From the NCBI GenBank assembly GCA_019454045.1, contig SKCR01023427.1:434001-498000 (forward strand): a stretch of 64,000 nt of DNA. Reading direction: 5' to 3'. The notes beneath the pieces are model-generated. The model worked only from the letters and a program-made list of their open reading frames with translations. It was not told the DNA's origin and made no database searches. The position numbers and the translations under genes were made by a program. Shown here in pieces: positions 51,651 through 63,398 of this stretch; the first letter of the stretch is position 1, and the number at the start of each line of letters is the position of its first letter. Source of the stretch: Zanthoxylum bungeanum. Its lineage: Eukaryota; Streptophyta; Magnoliopsida; Sapindales; Rutaceae.

Positions 51651-54345
51651 GGGTCATCAAGTTGCATAGTTGTATTGCGCTTACGCATTCTATCTTGTGC
51701 TCGCGGTCTAACAAACGGCTGAGATTGTGTCATTCCACCACTAGACTCATATCCACCAACCCTTGATCCATCACCATCAACAAACAACCTATTTGTGCCA
51801 TACCATTCATTATACATATCGTATAATCTTTTCAATAAATCTCTAGTGGACTTTCTCATTTCCCCCATCAAAACAGAATCATTATCAAAAAGTATACCAA
51901 AGCAAACAAAGACAAATGTCATCTTACGCCGTGGATCGAGAATAGTACTGACAATCAACAATTTATTTATTTTGGCAGTGGTCTCCCATTATTTATCAAA
52001 TTTCATCTTCATAGATATGGCCATCTCATGCAAAAAAGGATGTTCATTACGCGTCAGGTTTTTCAAGTTAGTATGAATCTTGCAAATCTCATTGTAAGTG
52101 AAACAATAGGTGATGGTCGACGAGGCACAAAACATATTCGTTGCATCCTAAAAAATCTTCAAAAAATCAGTAAAGTATTGAGCTTTCTCCCAATCTATAT
52201 CTGTAGAGGGCCCAATCATTTTTCTCTCATTTTCATCATCTCTAAAATATGGAGCATAGTGACCATCATCATCAATCATTTGATCAAAGGCCTTCTGGAA
52301 GCCTAATGTAGCATTCAACATTAAGTAGGTGGAATTCCACCTAGTAGGAATATCTAAGATGACACTTCAATTGCTCTCTATCCTCTCACGTGCTACAGCT
52401 GATTTAAATGCTTCCAATCTTGATGGAGAAGATCTCACATATTTAACAGCATTGCGAATTGCTATAGTATTGTCATCCAATTCTTTCAGACCATCAGACA
52501 CAACTAAGTTTAATATGTGAGCACAACACCACATATGCACATACTCTTCATTAAGCACCAATGAATCTCCCCTCAATGTACTCATCTTCCTCACCAACTG
52601 TTGGATGACAACAGCATTAGCACTGGTATTATCCACAGTTATTGTAAAAATTCTCTCAATACCCCAGTTCTGTAAACAAGACTCTATTAATCTTCTGATA
52701 GTGTCCCATTTGTGATTGTTAATTGGACAAAAGCTAAGGATTCGTCGATGCAACTACCAATCTATGTCTATGAAATGTCTAATGATAACCATGTAACTAA
52801 TGTTTTGAATTGACGTCCATATGTCGGTGGTCAAATTAACTCTCTGATAACCCGCAGATAAAATACTCTTCTACATCACTTTTTCATCAGTATATAGCTG
52901 TAGGATATCTCTAATTATAGTCCTACAAGATGGGACATCAAAACGAAGGATGACAACATTACAGAAATGTCGAAAACCCTCTTTCTCTATAAAGCTAAAC
53001 GGTAGCTCATCAACAATAATCATCTTCACAGCTGCTTTCTGACATGCTGATTGATTGAAATGAATGTCTCTCATGGTGAGATTTCCACTTGTGCCTCTCT
53101 CTTCACCAACCCCAATCAAAACATCTTGTTCTTCACAATAAGCCAAATACGATTTGCAAGTCTCCATATGCCTCTTCAAGTTGGTTATGGACCGATCTTT
53201 TGCACTACAAGAATAAGTCTTTTGACAATATATACATACAACCCTATCCATATTATCTTCACTCATGCGGAAAACTTTCCACACTTCAGATCTTCTAGCT
53301 CTTGCTTTAGTTGCTACTGATGTGATTGATGGCGATGAATCAAGTTTTTTTTACAACGGCGGTCTATCAGAGTTTGATGGGAATTTTCTTTTTCCCTTCC
53401 GTTTTCTTAATTCTGTTAATTGTACATCAAAAGAATCTGATTCTGACCCTAACCCACTACTGTTGGGTGAGCTTCCAAACCCACTCATCTACAATGAAGA
53501 GCAACAAAAAAACAAAGAAAAGAAATAAATAAGAGTGATGTTCAAATAATTTTGTTCGTCTGGGAAGAACTTCCAAATGAAATATAATCATATAAAAATT
53601 CAAAACCTGAGATTTTCTAATATTTCCGCTATCAACCATATAGAAAAGTAGAAACAAATCACATATTCTACTTTCAATGATGGTACCCAAAATTCCTCTC
53701 AATTCCTATACTTTGTATTTTATTGATAATGCCATGAATATGATCACATAATCAATTCTCAATATGCCAAATAGAACTTGGAATCTACAGTCACAAAATA
53801 ATAAGCCAAATAGAACTTGGAATCTCTACCTAACAAAATGTTAACTTTCAATCAAATACTTGGGTAACAACTTGCAAACATATAAACAATACACACAGCT
53901 TGCAAACATACCTAACAAAATGTTAACTTTCAATCTCAATGTTTTATAAATAACATATAGACAATACATACCTACTCGGTCAAATGCCCCAAACCCAAAG
54001 AAAGAACTCAGCAGAACCAGAAATCCAGATTCCAAGGAAAATAATAATTTATAAAAGTAATATAACCAGAAGGTCCAGACTCCAGAATGAGAACATCAGA
54101 ATTCAGAACACAATCAAATCAAAAATGGCAATATATACATAAACAGAACTAAGTTAGGCAATATATACATAATACATGCAATGTTACAAACCATCAAAAT
54201 CCAACCTTGAATGGCTTCATGAGTCGAAGAGGAAGAGTGAACTGATTCACTCGAAGACTATCGGAGAGAAGACTGATTCACGGTGGCCGATGGTGGTTAC
54301 TGGTGTAGTTTATCTGATTCGACGATGGATAGAGATGAAAAATAG

Positions 54346-54505
54346 TTACCGGTGTTGACGAAGACGAAGATGAGACTTGAGTGCTGGTGGTGTTTGACGA
54401 AGACGAAGACGAATATGAAGAGTGGTTACCAATTTTGACGAAGACGAAGATGAGACTTGAGTGCTGATGGTGTTTGACGAAGACGAAGATGTGAGATGAT
54501 GATTG
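54346..54505. repeat. 80-bp direct repeat at right end of hAT-B
   Basis: TTACCGGTGTTGACGAAG (54346) and TTACCAATTTTGACGAAG (54426) start two 80-bp copies rich in GACGAAGA. Subterminal repeats of this kind are typical transposase-binding regions in hAT elements. Confidence 0.8.
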
Positions 54506-54553
54506 TCTTGATGCTTGATCTGATCCGATCCGATGCCCATTCCTAACGTCAAC

Positions 54554-56017
54554 TACAATCGGTGAACTTTGTATTTCCTGAGTTTTATATGTCATTTTGT
54601 TTATATATGATATTTATGAATTATGTTTCCAATTTATGTAATGTGGATTACGTTTTAAGTTTCAAGTCCTCTAGTCAAGCATTTAAGCTTCGAGTTTGAA
54701 TACGTCACTTGTCATGTATTTAAGATTATGTTTTCAAATTATGTTCCTCATAGTAGAGGTACTGGTTAGGGTTTCGTTTGGACGACTCTAATTTAATACT
54801 TATTCTAAAATAGGTAAAGGGTTCAATTTGAGCATTGTTTGCATAAGCCAGATGTCATTTCGGTGTATGATTTCATGTTTTATGTTCTCAGTCGAAGTGC
54901 ATATTTATAGTTTTCAGTCTTTGACGTATATGATTTTAAATTACGTTTCAGTTTATGATTGACGTCTTTTCAAGCGTTATGATTTTTAGTTTACCGTTAA
55001 CGTTTTCATGTTACAAGTGTGTAGTTCATATTTTCTGCTCATGAATAATGTTATAAGTTTTAATGAACATGGTTTACAAGAAATAAGAAAATAATATTTT
55101 CAACACCAATATAGTACTGTCTCATCAGCAAGTCTAATGGTTTCAGATAAAACTTTTAGGCCATTATAATCCAACAAGTCTAATGGTTTCAGATAAAACC
55201 CTCTTAGGCTATTTCAGTTACAGCTTAGCTTCCCCTGCGTACTCAGTGTCATGCCCCCACGTTATGGTACTGGTGAGATTTTCATAATAACTATCTTTCA
55301 GTATTCGTTTTTATGAATTAACTTTGTGTTTTCTCAATTCGTGTTTACATTTTTAGATAGAGAGCACAATTTTCAATAAATATCTCAGTTTATAACAAAA
55401 GGCATGATTTTTAATAAATAGTAAGATTTTCAGAAAATAAAACAGTTTTAAGTAAATTGCACAATTTTCAGTGTATAATACAATTTTTAACAGAGAGTTT
55501 AGTTTTCAGTAAAGGGATACAATTTTAAGAATAGTGTGCAGTATTCAGTTGAGTCTATGTTTTGCAGATAAAATATGTTTCCAATTGTAGTTGTGTTTTT
55601 ACCTTTCCAGTTTTAGTAGCTCTTAGTCATGTTATAGTTTTCATTTTCAAATGACGTTTAAATGTCATGCAAGGTCATGACATGTTTTCAGTTGTATATA
55701 GTTTTTACATCACTATAAGTCAGTTTCCAATTATGTACATGATCTCGGTTACGTTACAGCTAAATAAACATACGGTTACGTATGACTTAGAGCTAAGGTT
55801 CGGCGTAGCTTTGCATTTATTTATGTATATCTCATTATATAATTTTATGATATGTGTTACGTTCATTCACTAATTCGATCATTCAGCTTACTCTTATCAG
55901 ATTCAATTTTACAGGCATTTCATGTATGCAAGTAGAGGATGACCGATGATGGGGATGGACAAGCAGCTGCAGTCATTAGTGTTAAGCTATTAGATTCGCA
56001 ATGTCAGAGCCCGTTAG
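54554..56017. other. AT-rich region without recognisable gene
   Basis: Many TTTTCAGT-type motifs; no coding frame beyond about 70 codons. A 26-bp direct repeat (CAAGTCTAATGGTTTCAG plus following bases) occurs near 55124 and 55168. It may be an old LTR but no terminus was found. Interrupted by the solo LTR at 56023 and continuing at 59044. Confidence 0.5.
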
Positions 56018-56022
56018 TTGGG

Positions 56023-59000
56023 TGTAGGCATTGTATTTTTGCATGTGAAACCCGATGATGAGTCTCATTTGGAGGCACTACCTTTTGAGTCACGGAAGCA
56101 GCGGGAAACGGATATCGGAAGGGGAAATTCAGAATAAACAAGGTTCACTGTTTTCGTTCGTGCTGCGTTCATGTATACGTTCGAACGCCAAACAGATTGC
56201 GGGCGTTCGTGTCGCGTTCGAGGAAGCGTTCGAACGGTGTCGGTAATTCTGGTTTTGTTGCTAGCCTCACACCCAAGCCCAATTAACTCCCCAAAGCCCA
56301 TAAAACACATCCCAATTTAATTAAATTAAACATTGAATTAAATAAAATATTTAAACCATTTACCAATTAAATAAAACATAAAATATAATCATACCTAATT
56401 AAGATAAATCAAATATATTAACTTCCTAACTAAACAAATCACATACTAAATTAAAAAGATGTCATGCCTAATTAAGATCAATCATAACCAATTAAATATT
56501 TTGTATTCCTAATCTAGCCAAGATTTGTCCCCCCTCAATCTTTGACTTTCCTTGCTCAACACCAAATCAAATCCTCCCTTTAATGCACCAAATCCCTTCC
56601 TTGTGAGACAAGGTGAAGCCCTAGCCCTTCTCTATATAAACAACCCCTAACCAAGACATGCACTCCCCTAGCTCATACACATAAGATACACACAACTCAC
56701 ACAAATCACAAGAGAAAAGAAAATAACCCCAAGCCTTCACATTAAAAGCACCATCACAACACACCAAGAGCCCTAGCCACTCAAGAAAATAACAGGAAGA
56801 GTTCTCTTCATCCTCACTCTCCCATTGCCGAAATCATACCTTAATATAGCAGCCCCTTTAACACTAAAACAGTAGCCAAATCACGCCCAAACCACCCCCC
56901 TACAGTAGCCAAATCACGCCCAAACCACCCCTATACAGCAGAAAAATACACTTAAAACATCCCCTAAAAAAACTTAAAGTAATAACATAAATAAAACTGC
57001 ATTCATAATCCTTAAAAGACTCACACAAGACTACACTAAAAACCCACACAAAAACTTGGAACAGTCCGTTGAAACGTCAAAACAGGTGACCTGAACAGCG
57101 AGCAGCAAAACAGAGGCCGAACAGTAGCAAATCGGAGTCAAAAGCAGCAGCAAAAGACGGAGAACGACGACTCCAAACAGTGAGACAACGAACGAGAACA
57201 GTGAACCAGTGAACCGAAAGAGTTGCGGAGCATCCACCCTTCCGACGACCGTGTGCCGTACATCCGAGAGGTGATTTAAAAGGTTAGACCTGAGGGTACT
57301 TTTCACACTCATCTTTATTTGATTTTTATTATTTATTTTGATCGTATTTTACTTATTTGTTAAATCTCGTTTGTGTATGATGTGTGTTGTGGGTATTGGA
57401 TGAATGAGAGATGTGTCAACTCTCGCGGTATATCGGATGGAAACCCGGACATAAATTTCATAGCCGATTCCGAATGGACGGTAATATGATTTGTACTCGG
57501 GACACAACTACACATACCGCTTGAGTAAATGGCACCCTCTTTTGTTTTATGTTGCTTTGGTTTATTTATTTTTCGTCACTTAAATTCTGCATGTTGCTTA
57601 TTTATGCATGATTCAATCGAGCGCATGGGCTTAGTAAGTGGAATGAAAGATCCCCTATGGGGAGGGGTTAAAGCCCTTTACCACGATGCTTTGCCGCGCC
57701 GGTTGATGTGTGTTCGGTTGAATGCAAGATACGTTCAATCGTGCATACTAAGTTTGATATTATTGTGTTTAATTCTTTGTATGCATGACTCAATCGAGCG
57801 CATGGGCTTAGTAAGTGGAATGAAAGATCCCCTATGGGGAGGGGTTAAAGCCCTTTACCACGATGCTTTGCTGCGCCAGTTGATGTGTGTTCGGTTGGAT
57901 GTAAGATGTGTTCAATCGGGCATACTTAGTTTGATATGATTGTCTTTATGTTTGTATGCATGATGCGATCGAGCGCATGGGCTTAGTAAGTGCGATGAGA
58001 GGTCCTCTAATTGAAGAGGTTAAAATCCTTTACCACGATGCTTCGCCGCGCCTCGCATTGTACTATTTGCCATTTATGTATTGCGTCTCATTTCATGCAT
58101 CAGATCTGTCCCCGTTCGAATGCGTCTACGAACGCAACTCGAACGCGCGTGCATTTTGCCTTATCATGCATCAGGTCTCATTTCCGTTCGAACGCGTTCA
58201 CGAACGCCATACGAACGTGAGCATTCTGTTTCATTTCCGTTCGAACGCGTTCACGAACGCCATACGAACGTGAGCATTCTGTTTCATTTCCGTTCGAACG
58301 CGTTCACAAACGCCATACGAACGTGAGCATTATGTTTCATTTTCGTTCGAACGCGTTTACGAACGCTACTCGAACGAGAACCTTCTGTTTACCGTTCGAA
58401 CGCGTCTATGAACGCTGCACGAACGCACACGGTAAACAGATCCTCTTGCATCACATTACGACATGTCCATCTTAGCATATAGTTACCCCTTTTCTATGTT
58501 ATGCATTTGTATTACCCCTCTAGTTGTCTATTTCTGTTATGCGCTTAAATATCTCTTCTTAATATGCATGCTAGTAAGAATGCTATTTGTTTGCGCTTCT
58601 GTGTCCACCAATGCGTTAATTAACTTGTATGCTTGCCGTATGATAATCCTTATGTATGCAAATTGAGACATAGATTACATGCAAATAGGCTGTATGCAAA
58701 TTCAAATAATGTGTTACATATAAATTTAGATGAACTTGTTGATGTATGTATGTGAATGTAGAAGCATGATATTCTTAGAAATAAGTGTTACTTAAGCCTG
58801 ATTAAATTATTATATAAATCCTTTCATTACAAGTGGCATAAGTAAGGGACCATTCCGAACCCAACGGTTTGAGGTCTTCCCTTGCGAGGGGTGAGTGCGG
58901 CCTTAAATCTCATTTTCCCGGTTCACACCGGGTGGCGACTCCATTATTCTCCGGTTTAGTCCCACGTGGCTATTCCGTACTCCCGACCGGGCCGCGAGCC

Positions 59001-59038
59001 TGGGACAGCATGCGTCGTCCAGTTCCTGTGTTCCCACA
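56023..59038 (+). mobile_element. Gypsy-type solo LTR C (3016 bp), TSD TTGGG
   Basis: Starts TGTAGGCATTGTATTTTTGC and ends CTGTGTTCCCACA; exact TSD TTGGG at 56018-56022 and 59039-59043. Same family as LTRs A and B but in opposite orientation and clearly diverged. TATA (CTCTATATAAAC) near 56630. It has three tandem units of about 177 bp anchored on TGCATGAT/ACT (57605, 57782, 57958) and five to six 53-bp units with CGTTCGAACG (about 58105-58440). Confidence 0.93.
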
Positions 59039-59043
59039 TTGGG

Positions 59044-59967
59044 CGTGGTATGATGTTATATCATATGATTGTCTGTTAATAAGGCATGTAATTATTATTA
59101 TAGTCAGCATGTGGCATGTGGCATATATCAAGTTAGTGCATGTAATATTATGTTTCAGTAAGGTATGCGCATAACAAGTGTTGAGATTAGGTATGTATGA
59201 ACAACACAACACAAGTTATGAGTAGTTATGTTATGTTGAACATGAATATGTCAGCACGTAGTAGATAGCTCATGTGATCCATATGTAGTAATTATGCATG
59301 ATTTAAGCGGAATCAACTACCTCGGGTTTATGATGACTTTAGCCACGTGTTTGGAGTGGTTTGGTACATTTATGTTTTGAGCGGTCCATGTGTAATGATG
59401 CATGTATGAATAAGGCATGTATAAGCCATGAAATATTTCACGACAGACTATACATATTTAAGAATGAAGCTTATGGAGATGACAATGTCGTCTCCTTCCA
59501 GCCATGTCCAGGGAAACTGAGATGTGACAATAAGTTTGTTATTTTAAGTCTTAATCCGTTAACTATAACGGATCTGCTAGCATAATAATGAAATGATACT
59601 TCAACATAAGCATTGAATCAGTCAACACATACTTTAGCATACTTGTATGTTTGCCAGCAAAATGACACCTTTAGATTAATTGAAGAAAGATCCTTATATA
59701 TTTTCTTCATAGAAAATTCATCTATATTTACCATATTGTTTGTATTATTTATCTCGATATCACTATCTTCTTCCGCTATGCCCCTAAACCTTGACTTAGA
59801 AGATGATGGTCTTCGGGTTTGCCATGGCGTAATTTAACTATTCCAAGGAAAGTCGCAACAAAATATTTTATTTGTGCGGCGGTAAAAAAAACCATGCTTT
59901 TTTGGAGAGAGATATTATTTCACCAATCGAGTCACAAGTATCTAACATATTGATACTTAACGATTTT
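59044..59967. other. Spacer without recognisable gene
   Basis: Continuation of the sequence interrupted by LTR C. No gene, repeat family or RNA recognised. Confidence 0.5.
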
Positions 59968-62101
59968 TGACCGGTGCTTACACACGTGTATAACGCAAGC
60001 GCACGTATCATTCAAGTAGTATAAAAAGTATCGATCCCACGAGGACTTAAAACCTTAATTTATTAATTTAATTGGCCAAAAGATTACTGGTATCTAACAG
60101 TTTGTTTGATATAATTGGAAAAAGGCGATGATTCTAAATTTAAAAATATAAAGTTTGTGAAAGTAGATGAAAGAAAATTCAAATTTATAAAAACTATCCA
60201 GGGTTGTGATTTATTCCAATATTAATTAAAGATGAAGTGGTTATCCTATAGTTGGGAAATATATTGATTTATTAACCTGGAACACTAATTTATGTAAAAG
60301 TCTCTTCCGATGGTCAATTACAAATACCTAGTATAACCCAATTGAACCATATTCTCATGTCAACCACATTATCTGGATTCATTAAGATTAAGTTCCAATT
60401 AAGGTTACCCCCGCCCAACAGGTATATTCCTATCATGTAAGGAAATCTATTAAAGGGTTATCTATCCTCAAGGAAGATCGTGGGCTATTGAGTCTAAGGT
60501 CTTAAACTTAAAATCCCTATGTCTAGTTCATTTTAAGTTTACCCAATCAATTTTATTAATGGCCAGTTAATAAAAAGCATTAAGATTAAGATTCAATAAA
60601 TAAATCTTTACATTACCCAAACTATAGTCTAACCCTTTATAAAACTGTGATATTGAAACTCATCACAACCCTAGATACTAACTTAGTTACGACACATAGC
60701 TAGGGCTAATGGAAATTTAAAAGACATAAAGTAAATGCTGAAAAGTAAATGCGAGAAAGTAAAAGCGGAAAAGTAAATGAAAATAAACTGCCAAGATAAA
60801 AGGAATTACTTTTACTAATTACTAACTTAGATATCTCCCTCAGTACAACATAATCACTTGTGAGATTAAAACCAACCGACCATATAGGCGGTACCCTGAT
60901 TAAGTCAAGTTAAGTCCGACCAGCCATAAAGGCGGTAAAATTTGTCCATGAACCTGCCATGTAGGCGGTAAGGAAATTTAAAAGCCAACCGACCAATATA
61001 GCGGTATCCTCGTTAAGTCAGGATTAATCCGGTTTATAATTAAAAGCCAACCGACCAATATAGCGGTATCCTCGTTAAGTCCAATTTTAAAATAGTGAAT
61101 ATGTTGTGTCTAAGGGAGATTAATCTAAGATAGTAACAGTAAAAGAATTACCTTTCACCTCGGCAGGGGGAAGTTACCTCCTTATGGTTGAATAGTAAAA
61201 CTGTAAAAAGTAAATAGTAAAAATAAATTACTATTACTATTGAAATAGTAAAAGTACTATTATTACAAAAAGAAACTACTATTAATATTACAAAACTGTA
61301 AATAAAAGAAACTAGATAGAAAACTCCCTATTTACATCAGAGAATTTAGAGAGGAATGTACATCTGAAACTGAAATCTGAAGCTCTATTTATAGGCAAAA
61401 ATTGGTTCCCAGCGTCGCGACGCTCAGCACTTCAGACTCGCTTGCTGGAACAGTGACACGTGTCACTCCCTGATTCGCCGGTCAAAATCTTATCCGGATA
61501 ACTCAATAATTGTGATGACGTCAGTGCTGATGTCATGATACGTGGCGACACGTGGCGATGGCGATTGTCGGCACCGTAGGATTGCGACACGTGGCGCCAC
61601 GTGGCACGATCTGATTGGCTGATGATGACGTGGCACTTTGACTTGGTCAACGGCTGATGTGGATGCTGACGTGGCATGACACGTGGCAATGTTGACTTGT
61701 TGACCTGATGACGTGGCGACACGTGGCGATTGTGATTGTCGGCACCATGGGATGTTGACACGTGGCACGACGCATGTTAGCAGATCAGCTCTGATGGTGA
61801 CACGTGGCACGACGCACGTTAGCAAAATCAAACTTCTCAAATTGTTGACCGTTGACCGGCGCACGTTAGCGTTGACTGCGCACGTTCAGCGTCGCGACGC
61901 TGAAGGTTTGAGCGTCGCGATGCCGGACCTTAACTTTTGCCAATTTATCCGGTTTTGCTCCAAATCACATCCAGAATGTCCTGAAACTTTATTTATCTAC
62001 AAAATAACACAAAACACATCAAAATATTCACAAAACTCGAGAATCTATACAAAATAATAGGTTAAATGAGTGGAAAATAATGATAGATTTACCACTCATC
62101 A
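59968..62101 (-). mobile_element. 3' LTR (2134 bp) of an LTR element running off the right edge
   Basis: Plus-strand ends TGACCGGTGC and ACCACTCATCA; on the minus strand it begins TGATGAGTGG. Immediately right, the minus strand reads AGGTTTGGGGTG, a polypurine tract, so this is the 3' LTR and the interior lies to the right. Minus TATA box CTATAAATAG near 61385-61395. U3 holds the ACGTGGC array. R/U5 has repeats of the CCGACCATATAGGCGGTA type (60880-61085) shared with the LTR at 42707. The other LTR and TSD partner are outside the window. Confidence 0.87.
61540..61808 (-). promoter_or_regulatory. Array of 11 ACGTGGC (G-box/ABRE-like) motifs
   Basis: ACGTGGC on the plus strand at 61540, 61550, 61589, 61599, 61628, 61669, 61681, 61711, 61721, 61760 and 61802, seven of them CACGTGGC. 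A CACGTG near 61457 and a palindromic TGACGTCA at 61516-61523 lie just outside. All face the same way and sit roughly 150-420 bp upstream of the LTR TATA box. ACGT-core motifs are bound by plant bZIP factors, including ABA-response factors. Confidence 0.85.
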
Positions 62102-63398
62102 CACCCCAAACCTAACATTTTGCTAGTCCTCGAGCAAAACATAGAATAAAATAACATAATTAAAATTTAACTAAGCCACTTTCGTAGGGATCACGGTTGC
62201 ATTTAGCATATGCAACAAGCCTTTAAACCCCTAGGTGTCCCTAGTGGACGAGTTGTAGTCTCGTGAGGGTTTACAGCAATGATGCCCACAAACATTTTAC
62301 AAAAGTAAAAATGTAATGAAATTAATGCACACAAAAGCAAAAAGACAAGCGAAAAGATAATAAAGAAGTTAGTGACTAATCAGGTGAAACTTCTACTACA
62401 AGTTACTAGTTGTTTTGTTTCTTTCTAAATTACTGAATAAGTAAATTCTCCGATTATTTTTTACCATTCTCCATATACACAACTTAACAAAGTATTATTC
62501 AACTCATTTTTGCCCACAACAGTCATAAGTGTAGTTGATAAGAGGGTAATATTTTTGTCCTAAAGTTTTATCAGACTTCACACCTTTTTGTAGTGATGGA
62601 ATAATTTTTCTGATTTTTCTGTTTTTTTCTTTGATTTTTGCTTTTGAATTTTTTTATTTATATACAATACCTTCCATCTATGTAGCGAGCTTTGGGTCGG
62701 TGGCTCCCAAACCAGTTGGCTTTAGGGCACCAGGTGTTAAGACACCCCTACGGACTTAATTACCCAGACTTCAGATATATATATTTTTGCAACATCTTCG
62801 ATCCATGTAACGAGCGTTGGGCCAGTGACTCCCAAACCAGTTGGCTTTAGGGCACTAGGTTTTAAAATACCCTTACAGACTTAATAACTCGGATCTGAGA
62901 CGTTTTTTTTTTTACTCCATCACTTCTTGAGATGCTTCCTCCAATTAAACAAGAGCACTGAATATTACAATCTTTTCAATTACAGCATCATGTCTGTATG
63001 TTACTATGCATGTTGATAATACCTGCCAACTGAGCATATGAAGATCCATTATTAGTCAGTTTTATGGAGAATTTACAAATTAAGTAATTTAAAAGGAAAT
63101 AAACAAAAATTAACTTATTTCGAAATATGTTTGAGATACGTCTCAAGAGTGGAAACTCCTTACACAGCTATCTCTCACCAATTTCACCTTTTTAGTCAAC
63201 AAAAACACAAAATATTTTTGTAATTTTTGAAAAAAATTTAATTTTTTTTTTGGATTTTTCGAAAAATTTTGGTCTAAAAATAAACTGAAAATAAAATACT
63301 AATCAACTAATTCTCTCCCCCAAACCTAAACTACACATTGTCCCCAATGTCTTGAATTATAGAAGAAGAGTTTAGAAGATAGTACCTGATTGGCTGAA
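62102..63398 (-). mobile_element. Noncoding 3' interior of the LTR element
   Basis: From the LTR outward: polypurine tract (62102-62113), noncoding sequence, a 125-bp direct repeat around CCAAACCAGTTGGCTTTAGG (62709 and 62834), AT-rich sequence, then at about 63310-63360, on the minus strand, GGACAATGTGTAG and TAGGTTTGGGGGAG. That pair is typical of the region just after the last reading frame in several plant LTR retrotransposons. The LOG frame ends about 40 bp beyond it. Confidence 0.7.

Larger units (their letters stand above)
48986..53488 (-). pseudogene. hAT-B transposase (BED finger, RICESLEEPER/DAYSLEEPER-like), broken
   Basis: Minus-strand hAT transposase. ATG at 53488 (MSGFGSSPNSSG). 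BED finger VWKVFRM, CIYCQKTY, TNLKRHMETC (53160-53290). RNase-H-fold motifs TVDNTSAN, CCAHILNLVVSDGL, IPTRWNSTYLML (52330-52660) and ILDPRRKM. C-terminal dimerisation domain VLMWWKINICKYLIL, STVASESAFSMGGHVLDS, SSLTPVMVGALI (49100-49340). A solo LTR at 49457-51650 interrupts it; removing it joins LDDP to FQVLHTSH in frame. In-frame stops occur near 53355, 52870 and 52755, and each flanking motif is in the same frame. Otherwise little decayed, so loss of function is fairly recent. Confidence 0.88.
40212..54545 (-). mobile_element. hAT-B transposon with nested insertions
   Basis: Left TIR TAGGCATGGGCATTG (40212) pairs with right TIR TAGGAATGGGCATCG (reverse complement of 54531-54545), 13 of 15 matching. 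Flanks ACGTTAAG (40204-40211) and ACGTCAAC (54546-54553) fit a decayed 8-bp TSD (6 of 8). Both ends have ATCCGA-type subterminal repeats. Removing hAT-A and two solo LTRs leaves about 5.4 kb, a normal autonomous size. It holds a minus-strand transposase (48986-53488) and an NPH3 gene fragment. The pairing of the two ends is inferred. Confidence 0.72.

Noticed and set aside
53841..54035. Possible tRNA, rRNA or other structural RNA genes in the spacers
   Set aside because: No tRNA-like A and B boxes, cloverleaf or rRNA sequence could be supported anywhere in the window by eye; tRNA-complementary primer sites are annotated as retroelement parts instead.
57529..57939. 136-codon plus-strand frame in LTR C with an internally repeated sequence
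   Set aside because: Arises from the 177-bp units (divisible by 3) in a solo LTR; the repeat explains it completely.
61432..61864. His/Arg-rich overlapping minus-strand frames of 109-124 codons
   Set aside because: They overlap the ACGTGGC array in LTR U3; the reading is a by-product of the repeated motif.
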